Shown here in pieces: positions 16,852 through 25,293 of a DNA stretch of 64,000 nt (its first letter is position 1; every line of letters begins with the position of its first letter). A model generated the notes under the pieces. It was not told where the DNA came from. It saw nothing but the letters and a program-made list of their open reading frames with translations, and ran no database searches. Both the position numbers and the translations under genes were made by a program. Origin of the DNA: DASSUW01 sp963811895 (lineage in GTDB: Bacteria; Actinomycetota; Thermoleophilia; Solirubrobacterales; Solirubrobacteraceae); contig CAWETE010000005.1 of assembly GCA_963811895.1 (NCBI GenBank), forward strand, positions 404,369-468,368, written 5' to 3'.

Positions 16852-19800
16852 ATGGCCGCCATCGAGACACCCGTGCGGTCGGTGCCGGCGCGACGTGTCC
16901 GGCTGCTGGTCGACGCGGCGCTGGCGGCGGGGATCGTGGCGGTGCTGCTGTTCCCGATCGGAGCCAAGCTCGCGGCCGACCGGCTGCCGACCGACGCGCC
17001 GCCGCGGCTCGCCCCGCTGCCGGCGGACGCCCGAGCCGGCGCGCTGCGCGACCTGCCGGTCGGGCTCCAGCCCGGCGGCGACCTGCGGACCTCGGCCGTC
17101 GCCCTGCTCGGCGAGCAGCGTGCGGCGAGGCTGCTGGAGATGGTGCGGACCGGCGAGGGCATCCGGAATCCGGTCCCGGGCGTGTACCCCTACCGCTATC
17201 CGCCGCTCGAGCGGCTGCTGCCGGAGACGCTCGATCCGGTGCAGGCGACCGACCTGGGCGCACGGCTGATCGCGCTCGCGGCGGAGGAGCCGGAGGGGCA
17301 GCGGGCCGAGGCGGCCGCCTACGCGCTGCTGGACCACGCCCGGCGCGGCGGCGCCTGCGACGCCTCGCTGAACGTCCTGCTGCTGGTGGCCTCGGAGCGT
17401 TTCTTCCCGGACGGGCGCACGATCGCCGACGAGGGAGCGCAGGCGCAGCGCGCCTGCCCCGGCGACCCGACGCCCCTCTGGCTGGTCGGGCAGTGGCAGT
17501 CGACCACCGCGCTCCCCGGCATGCACGCCGACCTCGACCCCGCCGTCGGACTCGCGAGCTTCCGGCGGCTCATACGCGAGCTCCCGGGATCGCCCGCGGC
17601 ATGGGCGGGCCACGCGGACGCCCTCGTGCGCGTGGCGGCGACGACGCCGGAGGATCAGCCCTGGGTCGCGCGCCACCTGTACGAGCGGGCGCTGGCGGAG
17701 TACCGGCGCGCCGCCCGCCTCAGTCCCGGCGTCGAGCCCGACATGGGCATCGCCAAGGCGCTGGCGGGGCTCGGCCGGGCCGCCGAGGCCGCCGCGCTGC
17801 AGCAACCTGCCGTCGCCGCGCGGCCGTCGCAGCCGCTCCCGCAGGCTCAGCTCGTCGTCTATCTCGAGCAGGCACGGCGGTTCGACGAGGCGGCCGGCGC
17901 GGCCGAGCGACTGACCGCGCTGGACGGCAACGCACCGCCGGGGCCGGGCCTGTTCCCCGAGGTACCGGCCGCGGTCGGTCACAGCCCCGAGCAGGACGCC
18001 TACGGGCTGATCTCGCTCGGGGCCGGACGGCTCGGGCCGCTCTCGGTCGCGCTGGACCCGCCCGAGCTGCTCGTCGCTCCGAACGTCGAGGTCGTCGACC
18101 TGTCGTTCCTTCCCGTCTTCCGACCGAGCCCCGGCGTGACGGGCAGCGAGCGCTGGTGCGCCGACTGGGCGCGCCGCCGGGACCTGATCGTCGCGGGACG
18201 GCCGGCGGAGGCGCTCACAGGCATGCCGGCGGAGTTCGTGCCACTGAAGGTCGGATGGGCCGCGGACTGCGCGGGCTCCGTTCCGCTGCTGGCCGACATC
18301 GCGAGGATGGAGCTCGGCAGGGAGCCGGCGGTCGCGCCGGTCGCCACCGAGCTGGGGGTCGGCCACGACGCCGCGCGCAGGACGATCGAGGACGAGCGGC
18401 AGAACCTGTGGCGGTGGGCGGGAGACCTCGCGCGCGCGGAGCGGGCCGCGCGCGAATGGGTCGCGTCGGCGCCCCGCGGATCGCGCCCGTTGCTGCGACT
18501 GGGCGAGATCGAGTTCCTGCGCGGTCGCCACGACGACGCCGCGCGCGACTTCGCGGCGGCTGCGCGGCGGGCGGCAGAGCGGTCGCAGCCGGATGTGGGC
18601 GGCGAAGCGCAGGCGCTCGTCGCTCGTGGCGCCGCGCTGCTGGCCGGCGGGCGCCTCGACGAGGCCGAGGACACGCTGCGACAGGCCGACGACCTCGCGT
18701 CGCGTGCGCCGGCGCTGCGCGCCGACTTCGCCGAGCCGGACGTGCCGCTCTCCGTGACGTCGTACTACGCGCGCGTGCAGCTCGGCGAGACGGAGCGCGA
18801 AGCCGGCGCGCTGCGGGCGGCGGCGGACGCCTACGCGGCCGCGCGGGACCGCGGCGCCGATGACGTCCACGACGAGCATCTGGAGAACAACGCCGCGATC
18901 GTCGACATCAAGCTCGGGCGCGCCCGCAGCGCCGTGGTGGCCAGCCGGAGAGCGGTGGGCGTCGACCCGGAGAACCCCGCGCTGCTGATGACCGCGGGCT
19001 TCGCGGCCGAGAGCGCGGGCGATCACCAGGGAGCGATCCGGTACAACCGGGCCGCGTTGGCCGCCGACGCGACCGCGTATCCGGCGGCCAACGACCTCGC
19101 GGTGCTGCTCGCCCGGCAGGGCGACGACGACGCCGCCGTGGCGGCCCTGCGTCGCGCGGTCGGCGCGGAGCCGGACTACGCCCTGGGCTGGTTCAACCTC
19201 GGCGTCGTGCTGGCGGGGATGGGACCGGTTCATCTGCTCTCGTCCCAGGGCGCGCTGGCCCGCGCGTTCACGCTCGACCCCGACCTGCGGGACCGCAAGC
19301 GGGAGCCGACGCTCGACGCGAAGACCTACCGCAGCGGGCTCGACGTCTCCCGTCCGCTGCCACCGGAGTGGAGCTTCGCCGCCTCGCAGAAGCAGGCGCC
19401 CGCGAAGACGGTCGGCCTGGTCGCGCTGCTCCTGGGGGCGTTCACGCTGAGCCGCGCGCTGGCCAGCCGCGGCTCGGGCAGGGTGCTCGCCGAGAAGTGG
19501 CTGGCGCCGCTCGACCGCGCCACGGGGCGGCTGACCTTCCTGCGCTTCCTCCGGCATCCGGCGGTCGCGATCGTGGCCACGCTGCTCGTCTTCCTCGCCC
19601 CGCTCGTCCGCGATCCCGGTGGAGGCGTGACCGCCGCCGTGGCCGGCGCGCTCGGGCTCTGCGTGCTGATCGGCGTCGCGCTGCGCGGCCGCAGCCTGAC
19701 GGCGCGCGGCGAGGGCGGCGGGGAAGGGCAGAGGACATGGCCGCCCGGCCTGGCGTTCGGGCTCGGGGGCGCGGCCGCCGGCGTGAGCTGGGCTCCGCTG

Positions 19801-20067
19801 CCGGTGCTCGGCGCGAAGGCGAGTCCGCGCCTGCACTGGGCGGCGCCGGTCGCGCTCGCGGCGGTCGCCCTTCCGCTCGTGGTCGCCACCGTGTGGTCGG
19901 ACATCCCGCTCACCCGCAGCCTCGCCGCCGCCGCGCTGATCATGGCCGCGTCGGTGCTCACGCCGGTCAAGCCGGTCGACGGTGGCGCACTCGCCGCCGC
20001 GGGCGGCACGGCCGCGGGCCTGACCGGGATCGCGCTCGCCGTCCTGCTGGCGGTCGGGCTCGTCTGA
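16852..20067 (+). CDS. Giant TPR-repeat membrane protein with C-terminal polytopic domain
   Basis: A 1071-residue protein. A single N-terminal membrane segment (about residues 18-42) is followed by a long extracytoplasmic-like region. TPR-type repeats are clearest around residues 560-820, for example EAEDTLRQADDL, DHQGAIRYNRAALAADAT and GWFNLGVVLAGMG. The last 220 residues contain about six hydrophobic helices and a KPVDGG motif. That motif resembles the N/D-P-L-x-P-x-D-G-G of site-2 protease-like membrane proteins, but I see no HExxH, so any link to M50 peptidases would be to a degenerate one. The function is unknown; a scaffold role is inference. The next gene starts four bases after its stop. 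Confidence 0.75.
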   Translation: MAAIETPVRSVPARRVRLLVDAALAAGIVAVLLFPIGAKLAADRLPTDAPPRLAPLPADARAGALRDLPVGLQPGGDLRTSAVALLGEQRAARLLEMVRTGEGIRNPVPGVYPYRYPPLERLLPETLDPVQATDLGARLIALAAEEPEGQRAEAAAYALLDHARRGGACDASLNVLLLVASERFFPDGRTIADEGAQAQRACPGDPTPLWLVGQWQSTTALPGMHADLDPAVGLASFRRLIRELPGSPAAWAGHADALVRVAATTPEDQPWVARHLYERALAEYRRAARLSPGVEPDMGIAKALAGLGRAAEAAALQQPAVAARPSQPLPQAQLVVYLEQARRFDEAAGAAERLTALDGNAPPGPGLFPEVPAAVGHSPEQDAYGLISLGAGRLGPLSVALDPPELLVAPNVEVVDLSFLPVFRPSPGVTGSERWCADWARRRDLIVAGRPAEALTGMPAEFVPLKVGWAADCAGSVPLLADIARMELGREPAVAPVATELGVGHDAARRTIEDERQNLWRWAGDLARAERAAREWVASAPRGSRPLLRLGEIEFLRGRHDDAARDFAAAARRAAERSQPDVGGEAQALVARGAALLAGGRLDEAEDTLRQADDLASRAPALRADFAEPDVPLSVTSYYARVQLGETEREAGALRAAADAYAAARDRGADDVHDEHLENNAAIVDIKLGRARSAVVASRRAVGVDPENPALLMTAGFAAESAGDHQGAIRYNRAALAADATAYPAANDLAVLLARQGDDDAAVAALRRAVGAEPDYALGWFNLGVVLAGMGPVHLLSSQGALARAFTLDPDLRDRKREPTLDAKTYRSGLDVSRPLPPEWSFAASQKQAPAKTVGLVALLLGAFTLSRALASRGSGRVLAEKWLAPLDRATGRLTFLRFLRHPAVAIVATLLVFLAPLVRDPGGGVTAAVAGALGLCVLIGVALRGRSLTARGEGGGEGQRTWPPGLAFGLGGAAAGVSWAPLPVLGAKASPRLHWAAPVALAAVALPLVVATVWSDIPLTRSLAAAALIMAASVLTPVKPVDGGALAAAGGTAAGLTGIALAVLLAVGLV

Positions 20068-20070
20068 GGC

Positions 20071-20802
20071 GTGGAGCTCTTCGCCGGCGAGCACGTCGGA
20101 GCGGTGATCGTCACCGCCGGTGCGGCCGCCATTGCGGTCCCGGCCGCGCGCCGGTGGCCGGTGCCGGTCTCGCGCGGCCTCGCCGTGCTGATCGGCGTCA
20201 CCTACCTCGTGGAGCACGCGTGGTTCATCGCGCGCGGCACGTGGTCGGCCGACTTCAACCTGCCACTGCACCTGACCGACGTCGTCACGATCGTGTCGGT
20301 GCTCGCCCTGTGGACGGCGTGGCCGCTGCTGGTCGAGCTGACGTGGCTCTGGGGGCTGACCGCGTCGCTGCAGGCCGTGCTCACGCCCGACCTCGGCTCG
20401 GCCGACTTCCCGGAGCTGCTGTGGTGGACGTTCTTCATCACGCACTCGGGCGCGGTGGTGGCGGCGCTGGTGCTCGTGGTCGGGCGCGGGATCGTCCCGC
20501 GCCCGGGCGCGGTCTGGCGCGTGTTCGGCGCGACGGTGGTGGTGGCTGTGGCGGCGGCCGCGGCGAACCTGCTGACCGGCGGCAACTACATGTGGCTGCG
20601 TGAGAAGCCGGACGACGGCTCGCTGCTCGACCTCATGGGCCCATGGCCGTGGTACATCGTGAGCGCCGCGGCGCTCGGCCTGCTGCTCTTCAGCCTGCTC
20701 GCCGCGCTGGCAGCTCGAGTACGGCCAGGCCCTCGAACAGATGGACGGAGGCGCCCGCGCGGCGGGCGAGCCCGCCGGCCAGCTCGCCGTCGAACCCGCT
20801 GA
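20071..20802 (+). CDS. TIGR02206/YwaF-type integral membrane protein
   Basis: A 243-residue protein with six or seven hydrophobic helices and the family landmarks LPLHLTDVVTIV, TPDLGSADFPE, the FFITHSGAV region and the ANLLTGGNYMWLREKPDDGSLLDLMGPWPWY segment. The biochemical role of the family is unknown. It starts with GTG three bases after the stop of the TPR membrane protein, suggesting co-transcription. The last 40 residues are basic and hydrophilic and overlap the 3' end of the opposing gene by 113 bases. The conserved membrane domain ends before that overlap, so the tail may be dispensable or frameshifted. Confidence 0.85.
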   Translation: MELFAGEHVGAVIVTAGAAAIAVPAARRWPVPVSRGLAVLIGVTYLVEHAWFIARGTWSADFNLPLHLTDVVTIVSVLALWTAWPLLVELTWLWGLTASLQAVLTPDLGSADFPELLWWTFFITHSGAVVAALVLVVGRGIVPRPGAVWRVFGATVVVAVAAAAANLLTGGNYMWLREKPDDGSLLDLMGPWPWYIVSAAALGLLLFSLLAALAARVRPGPRTDGRRRPRGGRARRPARRRTR

Positions 20803-21352
20803 CGGCTGCCGTGCCCTCGTCGCGGACCTCCACGCGCCCCGTGGTGACCGCGACGCTGACGGCGCCCTGCGCGGCCGCGCGCCGGACGAGCGCGCGGATC
20901 GCGCCGTCGAGGCCCGCGACGCTTGCGTCGTCGTCGACCGCCAGGGCGACCGGCACGCCCGCGGAGCGCGTGGCGGCGGCGACCTCGCGCGCGATCGCCG
21001 CGACCGAGCGCGGCGGCCCCGGCGGGCCTCCGGTGAGGACGTCGAGCGCGACCGCGAGCTCGTGGTCGCCGATCGCGGTGCGCAGCCGCGAGGCGGTCCC
21101 GGCGATCAGCGCAGCGTGGCTCGCGTCGGCGCGCCGCCGGGCGCGGTGGCGGGCGACGACGCCGCGCAGCCAGAGGGCCCCGATCACGGCCGCGGTCCCG
21201 ATCGCGAACGTCGCCAGCGCGCTGCCGAGCGGCCCGCCGCCGGCGAGGAGCAGGAGCCCGAGGGAGACGACGACGGCGGCGGCCGGCCAGACGTCGGGAA
21301 CCTCGAGGGGACGGAAGCGGACATGACGGCGTCCGGAGGCGGTGGCGAACAT
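20690..21352 (-). CDS. Membrane-anchored protein resembling a degenerate histidine kinase
   Basis: About 220 residues from ATG 21352 (GTG 21391 is an in-frame alternative). Two hydrophobic helices lie near residues 20-60, followed by a helical stretch and an alpha/beta domain. The domain contains VEVRDEGTAAVSG near the end, then an ARRAGASVHLFEGLAVLELP strand pattern. The order (TM pair, helical hairpin, ATPase-like lobe) recalls sensor kinases. However, no phospho-acceptor His in an HD/HE context and no N-box can be seen, so kinase activity is unlikely. I do not recognise a named family. It converges on the YwaF-like gene with a 113-bp overlap. Confidence 0.55.
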   Translation of the reverse strand: MFATASGRRHVRFRPLEVPDVWPAAAVVVSLGLLLLAGGGPLGSALATFAIGTAAVIGALWLRGVVARHRARRRADASHAALIAGTASRLRTAIGDHELAVALDVLTGGPPGPPRSVAAIAREVAAATRSAGVPVALAVDDDASVAGLDGAIRALVRRAAAQGAVSVAVTTGRVEVRDEGTAAVSGFDGELAGGLARRAGASVHLFEGLAVLELPARRAG

Positions 21353-21427
21353 GACCGGAGCGTGACAGCTTCGGTACCTGTGTTGACGCACTGGACACGG
21401 GTTCCAGCGCCCGCATAGGATCGTGCG

Positions 21428-21932
21428 TCAGACCTCGATCCGCTCCCCGCTGATCGTCCCGCGCGCGGTGAAGACGACCGCGCCCGCGTTGTCGCGGATG
21501 TTCGACTCGAAGGTGCCCGTGAAGCGGTCGCCGCCGCGCTCGAGCCGCAGCTTCAGCCGGATGTTGTCGGTCCCGATCGGGGCGCCCGCCGACGGCGGCG
21601 CCTGCTGGAGCAGGAGGCGGAAGAACGCCTCGTACGAGCGCGAGCCGGTGCGCTTCCAGGCGCCGTGCCCCGTGGTCTCGAGCAGCGGCCCGAGCGGCGT
21701 CTCCGGCACGTAGTAGCGGCGCGACTCGTTGACCACGCCGCCCTCGTGGAAGCTGATCAGGTTGCCGAACGAGCCGAGCGGCGGGTCGGTCGCGGTGATC
21801 GTCCCCGACCACGAGCCCACGATGTCGTCGTCGCCTCCGTTCGCCTGCGCCGCCGGCGCAGCGCCGAGTACGAGCGCGCCTGCACGCGCCGCCTCCGAGC
21901 AGTTCCTTCCGCGTGACCGAACGCTCTGCCAT
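21428..21932 (-). pseudogene. Tat-exported lipocalin-like small protein, frameshifted in the signal peptide
   Basis: The start ATG at 21932 reads MAERSVTRKELL, a good twin-arginine-type beginning, but then runs into a basic out-of-frame stretch. The frame one base over continues as EAARAGALVLGAAPAAQANGG (a signal-peptide core and AxA-like cleavage site), then IVGSWSGTITATDPP and a beta-rich domain ending FTARGTISGERIEV. One extra G near 21895 explains the break. The mature domain looks like a small calycin/lipocalin-like beta barrel of about 130 residues; the function is unknown. Because the mature domain is intact, a consensus error is as likely as real decay. Confidence 0.6.
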
Positions 21933-21998
21933 GAGCTTCCTCCCGTTCCTGGGGCTTGCACTGCTGTCCGGAGCCGACGAATCGGTACCGTGCCGCGC

Positions 21999-22370
21999 AT
22001 GGCGGTCGATCTCGTCATCGACATCGAGAACAGCCCTGGAGCGCTCGCCGAGATCGCGGCCGCGATCAGCGACGCCGGCGTGAACATCGCCGCCGCGACG
22101 TGCATCGGCACGGGCGACCGGGCCGAGCTCCACATCCTCGTCAAGCACGCCGAGGCCGCGCGGCACTCGCTGGCCATCTCGCACGTCGCGGTCTCGCGCG
22201 AGCGCGAGGTCGTGGTGGTCGACGTCGAGGATCGGCCCGGCGTGCTCGCGGACCTGACCCGCAAGATCGCCAAGGCCGGAGTCGACCTGGACCTCGTCTA
22301 CGTCGCGACGCAGAACCGCGTCGTCTTCGGGGCCTCCGACCTCGACCGGCTGAGGGCAGCGGTCGCGTGA
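21999..22370 (+). CDS. Tandem ACT-domain protein
   Basis: This 123-residue protein consists of two ACT-like halves. The first is DLVIDIENSPGALAEIAAAISDAGVNI, followed by AELHILV. The second is VVVVDVEDRPGVLADLTRKIAKAGVDLDLVYVATQNRVVFG. ACT domains bind amino acids or other small ligands and often regulate enzymes; a stand-alone pair of this kind is common in actinobacteria and of unknown target. ATG 21999 was chosen; GTG 21990 is in frame. Its stop overlaps the GTG start of the damaged secreted-protein gene that follows. Confidence 0.8.
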   Translation: MAVDLVIDIENSPGALAEIAAAISDAGVNIAAATCIGTGDRAELHILVKHAEAARHSLAISHVAVSREREVVVVDVEDRPGVLADLTRKIAKAGVDLDLVYVATQNRVVFGASDLDRLRAAVA

Positions 22371-23457
22371 GACGCGTCCTCGGCACGGTGGCCGGGGTCG
22401 TGTTGAGTCTCGTGCTGGTCGCGCCCGCGGTGGCGCGCGCCGCCGGAGCTGTTCGTGCGCACGCAGAGATGGGACACGCATGAGGAGACGGGGCCGTGGC
22501 TGCCGCTCGCCTCGGCGCCGTCGTTCGACTATCTCGGCGGCTACGAGATCGGCTACCGGCTGCAGGCGCCGGGCTTCCAGCGCGTCGCGCTGACGATCAC
22601 CGGCGTGCCCGACGGGTCGCCGACCCAGCCGTCGAACGCGACGCCGTACTGCGTCGGACGCAGAACGGGACTGCGGTCGGCGACATCGAGCCCGCCGGGG
22701 CCGAGCTCCAGTTCGAGGGCAGCGGCACGTACACCGTGAAGGTCTCGGTCGGCCGGCACGGCCGCGACTGCCGACCACGGGCGAGTCCAACACCGGCTCG
22801 TTCTCCGTCGACGGCCGCGTCGCGCCGTCACTGGCCGGCTCGCCGCTGATCTACCGCTCGAAGCCGCTCAAGGGCGACCCGTTCGTCGGCATCCAGGCCA
22901 CGCCGCCGCCCGGCGGCCAGGCCGAGATCCAGTGCACGATGGGCAGCGACGTCGATCGGCCCGTGGTGGACGCTGCGCGAGGACGAGTTCACGCGTCCCG
23001 GCACGTGGGCGTGCGTCGCGCGCGGAGTGGCCGAGGGCACTGACGACGACTTCGAGACCGTCAACTTCGGGACGCCGTGGTCGGCGCCGCTGACGTCCTC
23101 GTGCGCAGCGACTTCCGCCGCAAGCTCGGTGAGCTGAAGCGCCTGCGCACGAAGCGCCCGCGCTTCACCTTCACCGCCGAGTTCCCCGAGGCGGCGGCCG
23201 GGGGCGCCGTCCGCGTCACGATCTTCCGCGCCAACACCTGCAAGCTCCGCAAGGTCGGCACCTACCGCGGGCGGTTCGGGCCCAGGCGCGCGCGCTTCAC
23301 GATGCGCCGGCCGCGCCGGCCGGGCCTCTACCTCGGCCGCTTCTCGTTCGGGGGCACGTCGCTGCTCAACGCGAGCACCGATCCCAACCCGATCCGGCTG
23401 CTGGCCCGCAGCAACCGCATGGAGTTCGCGCCGGCGTCAGCGTTCCCGCGCTGCTAG
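22367..23457 (+). pseudogene. Secreted beta-rich protein gene broken by several frameshifts
   Basis: GTG 22367 begins a clear signal peptide (RRVLGTVAGVVLSLVLVAPAVARA). The remainder can be followed only by hopping frames. ELFVRTQRWDTHEETGPW is in frame from about 22450, TQNGTAVGDIEPAGAELQFEG from about 22665, and SNTGSFSVDGRVAPSLAGSPL from about 22785. A further shift lies near 22965, then SDFRRKLGELKRLRTKRPRF from about 23105 to the stop at 23457. At least four shifts are needed for one product of about 360 residues. The C-terminal part resembles bacterial surface proteins with basic K/R-rich beta repeats. No family is recognised. The stop shares a CTAG with the stop of the opposing acyl-CoA dehydrogenase. 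Confidence 0.6.
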
Positions 23458-25284
23458 CCCGCCGGGTCGACGATCCCTTCCTCGATCCAGCTGAAGCGCC
23501 CGCCGAGCACGCCCTGCGCGAGCTCGTAGGCGTCGGTGTCGTCGTTGTCGAACAGGCTGCCGAACAGCGCCTCGACGCGGCGCCGCGCCTGGCGGCAGAA
23601 GAGGTCGGCGAGCTCGGTCGCCTCGGCGGAGCGGGCGGGCTGCTCGCGCCGCAGCGTGTCCGCGTAGACCACGGCGGCGGAGATCGCGAACAGCTCGGCG
23701 CCGATGTCCACGATGCGGCCGAGCACGGCCTGGCGCTTCTCGAGCTTCGCCTGCCAGCGGCCCATCGCGTAGAAGGTCGAGCGCGCGAGCCTGCGGGACG
23801 AGCGCTCGACGAAGCGCAGGTGCGCGGCCAGCTCGCCGAACTCCTCGAAGGCGTTCGGCTTGACGCCCTTGCCGACCGCCAGCTTCGGCAGCCAGCGCGC
23901 GTAGAAGGCGCCGGCCTGGACCGCCGAGCGGGCCTTGGCCTTCAGGTCGCCGTCGCCCTCCAGCAGCTCGCCCGCCACCTGCAGGTGCTGGTCGACCGCC
24001 TCGCGCGCGATCAGCAGGTGCATGATCTCGGTCGAGCCCTCGAAGATGCGGTTGATGCGCATGTCGCGCATCGCCTGCTCGACCGGCACCGGGCGCTCGC
24101 CGCGCGCCTTCAGCGACTCGGCGGTCTCGTAGCCGCGGCCGCCGCGCACCTGCATCAGCTCGTCGACCACCTGCCAGCCCAGCTCGGAGGCGTAGAGCTT
24201 GGCGATGGCCGCCTCGATCCGGATGTCGTTGCGCTTGTCGTCGGCCATCCGCGAGGCGACGTCGAGCATCGCCTCGAGCCCGAACGCGCTGGCGGCGATG
24301 AAGGCGACCTTCTGCGCCACGGCGTCGTGCCTGCCGACCGGCTGGCCCCACTGGACCCGCTCCGACGCGACACTCGCGCGCCACCTTGGTCGCCCACTTC
24401 GACGTGCCGACGCAGATGGCGGGCAGCGCCAGGCGGCCGGTGTTCAGGGTGGTGAGGGCCACCTTCAGCCCCTTGCCCTCGCCCGCGATGACGTTCTCGC
24501 TCGGCACGAACACGTCCTCGAGCCGGGTGACCGAGTTCTCGATCCCGCGCAGGCCCATGAACGCGTTGCGGTGCTCGACGGTGACGCCCTCGCGTGTCGT
24601 AGGGCGAGCACGAACGCCGTGATGCCCTTCTCCGGCACCTTGGCCATGACCACGACGATGTCGGCGATGGCGCCGTTGGTCGCCCACAGCTTCACCCCGT
24701 TGAGCCGGTAGCCGCCGCTCGACCGGCTCGGCGGTCGTGCCCAGGCGCGCCGGATCGGAGCCGACGTCGGGCTCGGTGAGCAGGAAGGCCGAGATGTGGT
24801 CGCGGGCGACGAGCGGCAGCCAGCGCTGCTTCTGCTCCTCGGTGCCGAACAGCAGCAGCGGCTCGGCCACGCCGATCGACTGGTGCGCCGACAGCAGCGT
24901 CGACAGCGAGGCGTGCATCGAGCCCGCCAGCGCCAGCGCGCGGTTGTAGTAGACCTGCGAGAGCCCGAGCCCGCCGTACTTCTCGGGCACCTTCATGCCG
25001 AGCGCGCCGAGCTCCTTGAGCCCGTCGATCACCGCGTCGGGGATGCGAGCGTCGCGCTCGATCGCCAGCGGGTCGACGTGCTCGACCAGGAACGCCCGCA
25101 GGCGCTCGAGGAACCGCTCGCCGCGCTCGACGGCCTCGGCGTCGAGCTTCGGCTGGGGGTGGATCAGGTCAAGCCGCAGGCGGCCGAGGAAGAGGTCCTT
25201 GCCGAAGCTCGGCAGCTTCCACTCGCCCTCGCGGGCCTCCTCGGCGACCTGGCGGGCTTCACGTTCGGTGACTTGCGTGGCCAT
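23454..25284 (-). pseudogene. Acyl-CoA dehydrogenase (about 610 residues), interrupted by three frameshifts
   Basis: The start ATG 25284 gives MATQVTEREARQVAEEAREGEWK and a conserved N-terminal domain (PEKYGGLGLSQVYYNRALAL, SAFLLTEPDVGSDPA). Frame changes near 24720, 24600 and 24370 are required. They restore YRLNGVKLWATNGAIADIVVV, EHRNAFMGLRGIENSVTRLEDVFV and QWGQPVGRHDAVAQKVAFIAA. The last 288 residues are uninterrupted, including VDELMQVRGGRGYETAESL and RDMRINRIFEGSTEIMHLLIA, which carry the usual FAD/acyl-CoA motifs. It would oxidise acyl-CoA esters using FAD and ETF, and the length fits the long VLCAD-like group. It follows the amylase gene on the same strand. Confidence 0.75.
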
Positions 25285-25293
25285 GCATGCCTG

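Noticed and set aside
21383..21421. TTGACG ... TAGGAT as a plus-strand promoter
   Set aside because: The spacing is about 27 bases and no plus-strand gene starts downstream, so this is probably chance.
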